NCBI GenBank assembly: GCA_963281255.1
Contig: OY725498.1
Span: 1-64,000 of the forward strand
From: Aphrocallistes beatrix
Lineage: Eukaryota; Porifera; Hexactinellida; Sceptrulophora; Aphrocallistidae
Length of the DNA stretch: 64,000 nt
Reading direction: 5' to 3'
In this document: positions 12,823 through 24,300 of the stretch, piece after piece
How the letters are laid out: each line of letters begins with the position of its first letter
How positions within the stretch are numbered: the stretch's first letter is position 1
Program-made: the position numbers and the translations under genes
Notes under the pieces: generated by a model
The model's database searches: none
What the model saw: only the letters and a program-made list of their open reading frames with translations
Told to the model about the DNA's origin: nothing

Positions 12823-13043
12823 TTTTCACTTTGTTATAAGTCATCATTACTCATCAAAATTTTAAAAATTGATAAATTTGGTAATTTTTCGTGTGATATC
12901 GATTATAACAGTAGGACAGATGTATTGAGAGATGTCATCTCCCTTATAATTAATCAATGGTGACCACAGGCGCCCAACTAGCGCCTCTGACGGACACAAA
13001 GTGTGCACCAGCCGCGCAGCGCAAGTAAGCGAAGCGCGCTTGT
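12823..13043. repeat. Solo arm of the foldback element
   Basis: Matches the left arm of the element at 9444-10147, including TCGATTATAACAGTAGGACA, the GGACACAAAGTGT word and the closing GAAGCGCGCTTGTA. Only one arm is present. It is more diverged from the paired arms than they are from each other, which suggests an older insertion. Confidence 0.8.
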
Positions 13044-13250
13044 AACTCATAAAATATCCACATTATTACTTTTAGAATGTGAAAATCGGAAACTACATAT
13101 TAAAATATCCTATATTAGCCGTTGAGAACTCGCTTTTAGCTTAAAATAAGAATTTTTCAAAAGGTGTGAAAATATGTATATATACATATGCTAATAACTC
13201 ATAAAATATTTATACTATTACTTTCAAAGCGCGAAAATCAGATCCTACAT
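13043..13250. repeat. Pair of 56-bp imperfect direct repeats
   Basis: 13043-13098 and 13195-13250 both begin TAACTCATAAAATAT and end CCTACAT or ACTACAT, with the same internal order of words. About 97 bp of AT-rich sequence separates them. No function is visible. Confidence 0.7.
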
Positions 13251-13487
13251 GCGAAATTTGGTAAATGTCGGACTGTTAGATTTCGCAGTAGCGCGCGTAC
13301 AGACGAGATATTCCGTCCATGCCATCAGGGCATCTCCCTATAGGAGCTGCACTAAAATGACAACTCATTACTCTGTTCTGACGTCATTGATATTAATGAT
13401 ATTACTATAGTTTGAGAATTACACTATGATAACGACCTTATTGAAAACCAGTAGTATAATACGTATTTATACGTTATCCCTATTTTT

Positions 13488-13557
13488 AGTGTGCTTCCTA
13501 TAGTATTAGTATAGTAGCATAGCTACTATACTAATAGTATAGGATGCACAGTACTAA
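13488..13557. repeat. Near-perfect palindrome
   Basis: Arms of about 21 bp, CCTATAGTATTAGTATAGTAG and its near-exact inverse, surround a 5-bp loop. Weaker pairing extends outward through GTGCTTCC and GGATGCAC. It is followed by a short GGCC repeat at 13571-13583. It could form a cruciform or be the scar of a small inverted-repeat element. Confidence 0.75.
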
Positions 13558-13559
13558 AA

Positions 13560-14286
13560 TGAGGATGTTCCGGCCGGCCGGCCGTCCGAAATTCGTGTCC
13601 TGACCAGAGTTTAAGAGATATCGTCTTGAAATTTTTACAGGAGGTGCAAAGTGATATGGAGATGTGCACCTCGGTGTTCACACCTCGCCGAGTTCACACC
13701 TCTTCGAGATAGGTGACAAAATGTGCTGGCCAATCAAATTCGATTATTTTATAGTGCAAATACATTGGAATAAAATAGTATTGACTTATGCATACAATCA
13801 AAAGAACTATTTGTGATTGAAATTCATTGGTTTATGTGAACCAATCAATTATTAGCCTTTTATAATGCCATTTACACGATTCTATTTCATATAAATGATT
13901 GAATACTGCTATTTTGAGTCTATAATTTGATTGTTAACAACAATTAAAGTGTGTGATATGCTACGATTAATCAATTCGATCATAAAATAACTTTTAACGA
14001 CATGGACTGGAATTGATTATTTAAGTATAATAAAGGTGACTTAAGGTGACTTATGAGATTTGGAAGCACACTTCCATCCCGTCTGTGAGTTTTTTTTTAG
14101 TTTTTATTTAATCAACAAATATTGACACTGCAAGAAATCTAAAAACTAGTAGAAAGGTTATACGGAATATAGACAGCCTAATTACAAACAGAATGCTAGC
14201 TGAAGACTATTATAAACACAGTAGTTTAGATAATGTTATGTTACCCTATGAACCCAACTCTAATACAGCTGTTAGTAGGATTATAA
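13560..14286. other. Gene-free AT-rich spacer
   Basis: This is the 3' flank of the TRP-type gene. Near 13646-13710 it contains several GAGGTG and CACCTC words that could pair locally. No reading frame, RNA gene or clear transposon end was recognised. Confidence 0.5.
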
Positions 14287-17200
14287 TCACACCTTCTGTG
14301 CCAGTTCAGTGAGTTTCTCTAGAATCTGTTCATTCTGCGTCTCCAAAGCCGCTAGTTTTCCCTTTAAATCTTTCACTTCGCTTGTTAAGGTTTTCTTGAT
14401 GTCATCGATATCGCTCTGCTGGCTCTTGACTCTCTTTACGATTGAAGTCTGCAGGTATTCTTGCGTACGACTGTTCACTTTCTGTTGTTGTTGCAATTTG
14501 TTTATCACTACATGCAGACTTTCCGAAGGCTCTTGAGTGGTGAAATCATCATCATCGAGTCGCGAAATACCTATGAAAGGCCACAATAATTAATATGATA
14601 TTTTGCACAATACTTGAAATTAACTGCTAATTTCAAGATAAAAGCTAACCTGCATTGAAATAGTCCAACCATTCCTCGTCCTCCATTATGTAGCACTCGT
14701 CATAGAAATGCTTCCTGAAATCGAAGAAGAGAGCTAACATGGAAGTTGTCTGTAATTGTACGATGAATTCAAGTCGGAATTTCGCAACAGTTTTCCTCGC
14801 ATTTGCATTGACTTTAGCATAGGTATCGGAGAGTTGGGCAATGAACACGTTGAGGTATACAACAATGATAAGGAACAAGAAGACGATGTATACCACTGCA
14901 GCTACAATGTTGAAAGATCTGAACAGATAGTTGAACTCAAATGCGTTACCTTCCAGCAGGACTCGTAGCGGGTATATCAGGGTATAGTAGTAAAAATTGA
15001 AACCTTCCTCACTAAGATTAGGCAGGTCGAATAGCGTCACGTAGTAATCTACTACAGTACCATTACTAGTGATGGTCTCTCCTTGGATTATCGGCACGCG
15101 ATATGATAAGTATAGAGTTGTAGAGAAAAATATGAAAGTGAGGAAAAGTAATAACAGGAACTTGGGGACATCTTTGAGAAGGATGAGGATGATAATTCGC
15201 ATATAAGTTCCGAAAATCTTGAAGACACTGAGAAGTTTGGTAAGTCTAAATGCGTTGATTGCGAATGCGAAAGTCGCGAATACCCATTGGAACTCTAGAT
15301 AGAGCACATTAGGGTTGACGAGGATGATTACACGGTAGATGATGAGGATCAGCAAGAGGAGCAGTCCGGAGATATCCAGCCAGTTGTACCAATCCTGAAA
15401 GTAGTCAAGCAAGACTCGTACAATAAGATTGTTTAATAAATATTCCTTTATTTTATCTAGTTTGGTATCGTTCATTTCCCAATAATCATCGTTATCAGAT
15501 TCAGTCGAATCGAAATAGTCGTCGTCCGAATCCAGACCGCTCCCACTGTCACTGTCGGAATCAGGATCACTTCCTAATCCCAAAGAACCATCATCGCAAC
15601 TTTTATCCTTTTTATCGGACTTATTGGATTTATCGGACTTATCGGATTTACCGCTCTTCACGCTGACACTGTCACTATCAGGCTTATCATCATCGGTTTT
15701 GGTGGACACATCGATATCAGTAAGCTGGTCACCACTATGAGTAGGCGATTCATCAGACTTATCCGATTTCTTCGAATGAACACTTGAGCCATCAGATTTT
15801 TTACCCGAATCACTTCCCTCATCACTTTCTGGTTTAGGCTTCACCTCTGAACCGTCTCCGATCTCTTTCTTTTCCTCCGCTGTTTTTCCTTCCTCCCTTT
15901 CTCCAGGTTTTTCTTTATGTTCTCCTTTCCTAATATTCCTTTCCAATTCTTCTTGTAGGCGTGACTTTTTCTCTTCCTTTTTATTTGCTATTTCTTTCCT
16001 GGCATATAACATAACCTGTAATACCTCGGCCGATTCTGTCACGATGTTACTCATCCAAAAAAGCACCACATATATTTCACAAAGATACCTCAGAATATCC
16101 CAACCTGTGTTTCCTGTAGTCCTGTATAATGTTTGCGGTGTTGGATGCTCTTGAGCAGCTTGAACAAGTGCATAAAGCATTGCAGTCAAGAAACTAATAA
16201 ATATAAGTGTCTTGAACCAGAGTAAAAAATTCCCGTACCGTTTGAATTTTTGATTGACGAGGAGCCTAGTCACAACATGAAATGCTAGATCTTCATTGCC
16301 AGTTGAAGCTAAGCGTTGAAGTAAAGAAGGTTTCCTCCTCCCTCCGTCTTCATACTCCCAAACATCTCCCGGGGTCACGTTATTCTTGTCAGTTTCGAGA
16401 ACTGTGAAATCTACTCTCACTATAGGAAATTGTACTCGTTAAATAGTTATCATTATATGATTAAGCATAGTAATCATAACTACTGGACACTTTGGGAATT
16501 ATTGAGGACGATGAATGTCCTAGATATTTTTGATTTTACTTTTTTGTGTTTGCAATTTTCTCGTTTAAAATTATGTTTTCGGCAGATTAATTTTACAAAT
16601 TTTAAGTGGACTGAAATAATTGTATGTGTTATTACTAACTCACCTCTGTTTTTCTCTGTTTCAGGTTCGATCAGGCAATCCAACATGGTCAGAATACTTT
16701 TGTAGAGTTTCTTAGTCAGGACTTCGTGCCACCCAAGGTTCTTGAAATTCTCCACTCCTCGATGTGCCCTCACGATCAATGACAACGCCTCGTCTTGTTT
16801 CCTATTTCTCGCAATACTAAATGCATCCGCTCGACTCTTGTCCTTAGCATCTAGCGATGCCCCACTGAGCAGTAAATCCCTCACTATAGCAGCATTTCCT
16901 GAATTTCCTGCTATCATAAGTGGTGTCTGGTGAAATCGATTTCTCGCATCTACATTGGCTCCGTTGTTAATTAAGATCGGTATCAGCGTATCTCTCCCTT
17001 TTACGACAGCCGTGAAGATGGGCGGTACTCCTCTGCGATCCTCTGCATTCACATCCGCCCCAGCACGGATGAGGTTGTAGATTAATTCATCCGATGCACC
17101 CTGGAGAGCCAGGAAGAGTGGTGTACGTTTGTCTTTATTTATTTTGTTGACACTCGCACCTTTTGATATCAAATAGTTGACGCAGGTGATGTATCTGTTC

Positions 17201-17961
17201 CGACTTGCTAAATGCAAAGCAGTGTTTCCCTCGCTGTCCTTCATGTTGATGTCAAAATCTTTTCCTTTCTCAAGCAGCAGCGCTAGCACCTCACGACTCC
17301 CGTAAAAAGCGCAAAAGTGAAGATAACTTGCCTCAGGATCTCTGTAAATGTACTTTGTTTGTTTTTCTGGGGGACGCTCTTTTTCATAGTCATCATAAAC
17401 ACCTTCACAGCCGACTCCTTTTTTCATCAATATTTTAGCAACCAATACTGAGTTCTTAATACAAGCTCTCTGCATTGCTGTCCTGACATAAAGATCATCA
17501 TCATCTACTCCTTCGTTCAGGGCTCGTCCTAGCACCAAACAAAATATGTCCAGACGATCGATATTAGAAGCGAAAATTAGTGGCGTTATGATATCACCGT
17601 TGACATCCCAATCCCAGGCTTTAATTGGTGCCCCTTCTTCTAGCAGCTTTTTAACAGTTTCAGCTTTCCCTTCAAACATAGCTTCCTCCAATTCCTCTTC
17701 CTTCCCATAATCGACATCTTTTATTTCAATTTCCTTTTTGAGAATTGTTTTTATTAATGCTTGTATTTCTTCTTTTTTCTTTTCTTTCTCCTCTTTAGTG
17801 ACCTCTTTCTTATCTTCCTTTCCTCCTTCTTTTTCCTCTTCTTTTTTATCGTCTTTACCTTCACTTTTATTTTCATCTTGATCGTTATCATCTGAAGTCG
17901 TTTTGATTTCAGACATTTCAATGTCATCTCCAATCAATTTTTCCTTTACCTCAGTTGCCAT
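14287..17961 (-). CDS. Ankyrin-repeat TRP-type cation channel
   Basis: Three exons on the minus strand: 17961-16644, 16419-14650 and 14570-14287, joining in frame to 1123 residues. The ATG at 17961 is preferred over an upstream in-frame ATG at 18054 because the extra 31 residues look like untranslated leader. Residues 1-75 are rich in Lys and Glu. About seven ankyrin repeats follow between residues 85 and 400, with words such as GNTALHLASRNR. Hydrophobic segments lie near 504-526, 548-566, 789-807, 814-832, 857-877 and 943-965, a six-helix channel with a pore loop before the last helix. The C-terminus is a Gln/Lys-rich coiled coil. Known relatives (TRPA, TRPV, NOMPC) are tetrameric plasma-membrane cation channels. 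Subfamily and ion selectivity cannot be assigned. The loop between helices 2 and 3 is very long and charged (about residues 580-766). Confidence 0.88.
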
Positions 17962-18029
17962 TTTAATAGACTGGAATATGTGTACAGTTAAGCAAACAAG
18001 ACAAAGTGTCCCACTCCATGAAATCCTGT

Positions 18030-18037
18030 TTATATAC
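18030..18037 (-). promoter_or_regulatory. Possible TATA box of the TRP-type gene
   Basis: The minus strand reads TATATAAAC about 70 bp before the chosen ATG at 17961. If this is the TATA box, transcription would begin upstream of or within the short leader frame, which supports the inner ATG. Confidence 0.35.
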
Positions 18038-18172
18038 TTTATCTGATCGAACAATGGTGAAATTGCATCGTCATCTATGGTTGCCCTTTAGATCTTTACT
18101 AATACAACTAATATCTCGTATCTACTCAGATTTAAGTTAGAACTTAAGTGCTAACTTTTTGTTATCAGAGGA

Positions 18173-18441
18173 TTTCTAGTCAAAACGGCCACAAACCAAA
18201 ATGGTCATAACCAAAACGGCCACAAACCAAAACGGCCACAAACCAAAATGGCCACAAACTAAAATGGCCACAAACTAAAATGGTCACAAACCAAGAAACC
18301 TTAATTAAACCACTAGAAGAGCCAAAACAAAAAAAGAAACAAAAAACTTTGGTTTGTGGCCGTTTCGGTTTGTGGCCGTTTTTGCTTTTGGCCGTTATGA
18401 TTTGTGGCCATTTTGGTTTGTGGCCGTTTTGACCTGCATGC
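18173..18441. mobile_element. Foldback element of inverted ACGGCCACAAACCAAA tandem repeats
   Basis: The left half holds six to seven tandem copies of a word like AAACGGCCACAAACCAA and the right half holds the same word inverted. TATCAGAGGA flanks the element at 18163-18172 and 18442-18451, a 10-bp direct repeat that looks like a target-site duplication. Non-coding. Confidence 0.8.
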
Positions 18442-18629
18442 TATCAGAGGACTATACGCAAGATCAAACTTCCTCGCACATAACGTGTATCCTACAGATG
18501 TACTTAAATTAAATAAAATGGGTCACGCCAAGAAGAATTTTCGGGTGAAAGCTTCACAATATGTAATTGGAGAAGATAACAAAATTTTCAAAGTGAGTAA
18601 TCTTTTACATTATTCAAATCTAAGCCATT

Positions 18630-19160
18630 TAATGATGGTAAAATAGCTCATTTTTGAACTTTGACTTGAATTATTGAGATGGTGTAAGTAGGGTCGTAGC
18701 CAATGGCGCCGACAAGGGCCTGCTAGGGGCTACGGTTCGTCTTAACTGGGCCTGCGGGCAGGCTCTGCAGGCCCATTAGCTACGCCTATGGGTGTAAGCC
18801 ATATACCAAATTATACTTCTTACAAGGATGATACTATGCCTTAGGTGCAAATATTAACGCTGGTACCGCTCAAATCGTAAATATTTACAAAAATAATGAA
18901 TCAATTTACCAAATCTTGACCATTAATTAGTGGTAAAATAGCTCATTTTTGAACTTCAAATATTGAGTGCGGTTTAGGCCAGATTCCAAATTTTACTTCT
19001 CACAAGGATGGAATTCTGACTTGGCGAAAAAAATCAACTCAAATTTTTTTGAATTATTGCTCAAATGATAATTATTTGCACACACATTGAATACATTTTT
19101 CCAAATCTATTTCATTTACTGATGGTTTTCTAGCTCATTTTTGAACTTTGACAGTTTTCG
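18630..19160. repeat. Degenerate repeats sharing TAGCTCATTTTTGAACTT
   Basis: The word TAGCTCATTTTTGAACTT recurs near 18645, 18937 and 19130, each time preceded by a stretch like ATTTAATGATGG and followed by TTATTGAG-type sequence. Spacing is uneven (about 290 and 190 bp). This is an old, decayed tandem or transposon relic. The block at 18690-18790, with repeated GGGCCTG and GTAGC words, may be a separate small repeat inserted within it. Confidence 0.6.
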
Positions 19161-19606
19161 TCGTGCAGCATTAATTAATACAAATTTAAAGGATAGAATT
19201 AACAAAACTGTTTATGCTACCTAATTATCAAATCTCTTCCTATTTTGTTTGTACAGGGTGTAACAAAAGTGTTCCACCTTTGAATACAAACTCTAATTAA
19301 TTGATGAACAAAAATTTGATAATGGGAAAGGAAAAGTGTATTACGCAAATGTGTGATGTCACAAAATATAGTAATGCGTGATAGCTAACGACAGGCTAAT
19401 AGTTTTGTATTTGATTACTATTGGTTCGATATCAATAAAGCATTATGATGAATAATCTAGGGTGGCTGTTGTTTGGACCATCCCCAAATAAAGATTCTCT
19501 GAACCCTAACTTTCTGGGTTCATTTCAATCTCTTTAATTGCTAGATTAAGTGATGTTTAATCGAATTTATCATCATAAGAGAGACCAACATTAGATTTGA
19601 AAGTTG
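19161..19606. other. Gene-free spacer 3' of the caspase gene
   Basis: AT-rich. It contains CAGGGTGTAACAAAAGTGTTCC at 19255-19276, which resembles a transposon end, but no partner was found. No coding potential was recognised. Confidence 0.4.
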
Positions 19607-21075
19607 TTACTGAATACGGTTCAGAGGTATCCTCAGAAATTTGCTGAGTCTTGATTCAAAACAAATAACTTGCTTCGCAACTCGATGAGTTTCCGCGTCC
19701 ACCTCCGAGAAGCACCTCGTGACGTAGTCAGTCACGTAGGTCATAAGATCTGCGAGGTGCACTTCACTTCCGTACGCGAGGTAGCACTCGAACAGAGCGA
19801 ACAGGAACCAGCTGCCCTTCACGCTGCTGCGCCACGACACGTACCCCGGCACAGTGCTGTAGCAGACGAAGAAGTCCAGTTCCACTGGGAGAGGGGCGGA
19901 CTCGCTGGTACTGGAGGAAGAGAAGAACTTGCGAATAACCTCCATCAATCCTATTCCTAAATACACAGAGATGTACGTAGAGAAATTCACAATTCAGGCA
20001 GGACGAACTAAATTGGTTTAGTGCTTAAGGTGCCATTACAGTGCTGGGTTAAGCCATCACGAAATTCGTAAGGCTTTTCAGAATTGTAGGAACTTTGTTC
20101 GTATATTATTATGAACTATTTTGTTTTTGTTGACATATGTTGAGAGGGGAGATAGTGTTTGGAATATCTTGGGCGACTAATGCGGGACTTTAGAGGATCG
20201 TTGTCAAAAAAAATTGTTTCACCCGATTTGTTAACACTGCAACCACTTCTCACCTCTCTCCGCCGTAGCTCCGTTCCCGTTTCCGTTCCCGGGAGAGTCC
20301 GCGCTGTTGCCGGGAATTTCGACGCAGAAATCCTTCTCCACGCCCCGACACGCCTGGACGAAGAAGACCTTGGGCTTCCCGCGCAGACTGGGACAGTGAG
20401 TGCCGTTGAAGCTGGACAGGAGACAACTCTCAATCGAGACGCCATCTCCGTCCGTGCCCAGCAGCCGTCCTCTCTCACCGTGCGTCGAGACGGCCACGCA
20501 GAAGCAGTCGGACGCTGAGTGGTCCAGCCGCGAGTAATGCTGGATTGTGTCGCGCATCTGTGCGCCAGTCAGGTCAGTGTGTGCCGCCACTTTCAGGCCT
20601 AGACACCCCAATGAGTTCAGTTCCACCGCGCAGAGGTGACAACTTACCCATCCTCTCGAACAATAGGCACAAGTTCTCCTTGTCAGCGCCAGCTGCCTTT
20701 CTGTCTCTTAACGGATGCGAGAATGAAATGTTGCATAACACGACGCCTAAGCCTCTCTGCCCTCGACTCCTGATTGGATAGTAGCCAGGCGGGACGGGTG
20801 TGGCGCCCAAAATCTGAGCTTTGCTTGGAGATTTTTTTGGGTTTAGTCCATCTGTGTTTTCTGTAAGGGAATGGTAGGAGATTTACTCCCGAACAGGAGT
20901 AACGACAATTATGGATTTACGCTATTTGCATGCGCTAGAACTGATTCTCACCGCATGCTCCTTTGCCTGCCATCTCTTCTGGGTCTTCAAGTTTTGTGTC
21001 AGAACTGATCTCCTGCAGAGAGAACCCGTCTTCTGGATTCATAGCTAGATCCTGCGCAGTCAAAACGGAAGACAT
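19607..21075 (-). CDS. Caspase (cysteine-aspartic protease), short prodomain
   Basis: Four exons: 21075-20952, 20818-20648, 20598-20254 and 19956-19607, giving 329 residues. The prodomain is about 45 residues, with no recognisable death-effector or CARD fold, as in effector caspases. The large subunit carries the catalytic His in STHG (about residue 138) and the catalytic Cys in QACRG (about residue 182). A Gly/Asn-rich linker follows. The small subunit contains CYSTVPGYVSWR and GSWF, which form the S1 and S4 pockets in known caspases. Caspases cleave after Asp, drive apoptosis and act in the cytosol. The acceptor of exon 2 (CAAAG) is weak, and exon 4 has two in-frame acceptors 6 bp apart. 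The gene ends about 280 bp from the 3' end of TTC39. Confidence 0.9.
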
Positions 21076-21351
21076 TTCGCTTAAAAATTAGAAATCCTCG
21101 CTAATCCTAGAATTAGTAATGCCAGGCTCTAGGAATCAACCAAATTTTTTAAATAACTTAAACGAAATAGTAAACTTCAGAGCGGAATATATCAGTTTCA
21201 GATATTTGTGGCAGAATATTTGTAAAGAATGTAGATCAGCGAGGATTTGAAAATGATCGAAGAAGAGTATAAAATAGCTGAAACGATAAAATGATGCACA
21301 AATGTTTACACTCAAATAAAATGATAAAAACGTCACTAAAACAAATTAAAC

Positions 21352-24300
21352 CTATTTCTCCGCTTTCATTTGTTTCCGGAGAGATTTGGCGAGGGAGAGT
21401 TCGTGGGCGATCATCAGCTGGAAGCGTCCGTCGAAGTCGTAGTCGCTGAATTTATCCCGCGCGGAGTGGAGGTAGGAAATGGCGAGGTGGGCGTCCTTCC
21501 GGTGGCATCGCGCCAAGATGGCGAGCTCCAAGTTCGCGTAGACCAGAAGGTGCTTGTCCTGCTTCAGCGCCTTAGGATTGGCGCTCAGAATCTAAGAACA
21601 ATAATGATAGAATAAGGTCTGGAATTGGGAGAGAAACGCACCTCTTGGAAGCTCTGCTCGGCCTCCACGGGGCACTGGAGGTACTTGAGGAGGCTGCCCT
21701 GCGCGAGGAGACCGATGCAGCGGCTGAGAGGGTCGGTGGCTCCTGCCACCGACCCCTGCACACTCTCCAGATTCTCGGCGAGAGTCTCCCTCGGACAGAA
21801 CTTGAAGAAGTTGACCAAGTACAGCTGCTCCAACAGACACAAGTGAATCCCCACATACGTGACTCCGCTCTTCTGGAAGTAGGCGCATCGACGCATGCAG
21901 AACTTCTCCACGGGATTGGGCCGCGCGCGCGCCTGTTTGTGTCCCGTCTCGAACAGTTTCAGCGCGTCCCTCGCATCCGTTAGGTAACCTACACACACGA
22001 ATAAGAACACCGTACTGTGTACCCTACACACACGAATAAGAACACCGTACTGTATACCCTACACACACGAATAAGGACACCGTACTGTGTACCCTACACA
22101 CACGAATAAGGACACCGTACTGTGTACCCTGCACACACGAATAAGAACACCGTACTGTATACCCTACACACATGAATAAGGACACCGTACTGTGTACCCT
22201 ACACACACGAATAAGAACACCGTACTGTGTACCCTACACACACGAATAAGAACACCGTACTGTGTACCCTACACACACGAATAAGAACACCGTACTGTGT
22301 ACCCTACACACACGAATAAGGACACCGTACTGTGTACCCTACACACACGAATAAGAACACCGTACTGTGTACCCTACACACACGAATAAGAACACCGTAC
22401 TGTGTACCCTACACACACGAATAAGGACACCGTACTGTATACCCTACACACAAGAATAAGGACACCGTACTGTGTACCCTACACACATGAATAAGGACAC
22501 CGTACTGTGTACCCTACACACATGAATAAGGACACCGTACTGTGTACCCTACACACACGAATAAGAACACCGTACTGTGTACCCTACACACACGAATAAG
22601 AACACCGTACTGTGTACCCTACACACATGAATAAGAACACCGTACTGTGTACCCTACACACATTAATAAGGACACCGTACTGTGTACCCTACACACATTA
22701 ATAAGGACACCGTACTGTGTACCCTACACACACGAATAAGGACACCGTACTGTATACCCTACACACACGAATAAGGACACCGTACTGTATACCCTACACA
22801 CACGAATAAGGACACCGTACTTTATACCCTACACAGACGAATAAGGACACCGTACTGTATACCCTACACACACGAATAAGGACACCGTACTGTGTACCCT
22901 ACACACACGAATAAGGACACCGTACTGTATACCCTACACACACGAATAAGGACACCGTACTGTGTACCCTACACACACGAATAAGGACACCGTACTGTAT
23001 ACCCTACACACACGAATAAGAACACCGTACTGTGTACCCTACACACACGAATAAGAACACCGTACTGTGTACCCTACACACACGAATAAGGACATCGTAC
23101 TGTGTACTTTACAGCACAGCTCACGCACCTGTCAGGAGGCCGGAGAGGTAGAAGTAAGTGGCGGGGAATTTGGTTCCTTTCTCCAGAATCGTCTGGACGT
23201 GTCTGTGAGCTGTGCTGAAGTCGTTCTGCACCATAGCGACCAGAGCGAGCTCTTGGCATGTGATTTGCAGCATTTCCATTGGGAAGAAGCTTCCTCTCCC
23301 AGCCAGCTGGTATTCATTTTCCGCAGCTTTGAGGTCTCTATAAATAGGAACAAAGCTCTGATAGTACATTCTTCGCAATCCTGTTGGTTGTTAGGGTATA
23401 TGACAATGTGGAAGGTACATTCCTAACACCCCTTGTCGTTACCTGGCCAGGAAGGAGATGCGAGCGGAGAAGTAGCGCACGAGAGGAGACTCTGGGCTGA
23501 TCTCCGTGAGGTGCGAGAGGAGAGATCTATATTTAGAGATGTTGTGCGTCTCTTCCTCGTAGGGACTGAGGGAGGTGAAGGGGATCACGAGGGAGTGGAA
23601 CCTGCGGAGACATCACACCTGTCAAACACTATCAGATGATTGGGCGCCAACTCACCAGAGCAGCGTCAGCGCTGCGAACGGCTGCCGCGAGTCTTTTCCG
23701 GTCAGCGCGTACTCCAGAGCCTCCAGCCCGAACCGGCGGTCCCCTTGGAAGCCGAACACGTTGGCCAACTTGAGGAACTTGTCCGGGATGAGCGAGAGCA
23801 TGAGGTGGAAGGTCCCGTAGCCCATGTACACCGCGCGCCGAATGCGGCCCTCCTCCGCCGGCGTCAGCTGTTCAGTCGGGCCCTCCTGGAACTCCACGTC
23901 CACCAGGTCCGCTGAGTCCACGGGCGTCCCTTCATCCGGATCCTCTCCCACCTCCGCCATCTTCCCGGACTCCGATTCTAGCTCGCCCGAGTCTGCTACG
24001 CGGGACCGTAACCAACATTCCAGTGAGTTCACTACGTTGCTAGGAGAACTGACCTGAGAAGGGAGGGGCGACGGGGGCGTTGGCGGGAAAGTGCTTCTCC
24101 GCGCGCTTGAAAGTCTTGTTGTAGGACTTCCAGACTTTCCTGATCCCGAGCCCGCCCTTGACGTAGCCGGTGAGAGTCTGCTTGAGGAAGTGCAGGAAGG
24201 CTTGGAACAGTTCGCAGTCGTACTGCAGCACTGCGTAGTACAGCCGCCGAGGAGACCCGTGCGGGAGCTCTACGGGAGTTCTATAAATAGATGCACGAAC

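Noticed and set aside
18500-18595. Possible relic of a retroelement integrase N-terminus (KKNFRVKASQYVIGEDNK)
   Set aside because: A faint resemblance over about 18 residues with no zinc-finger His/Cys or downstream integrase sequence. Too short to annotate.
21986-23110. CRISPR-like array
   Set aside because: The 35-bp units are contiguous with no unique spacers, lie in an animal intron, and vary like a minisatellite.
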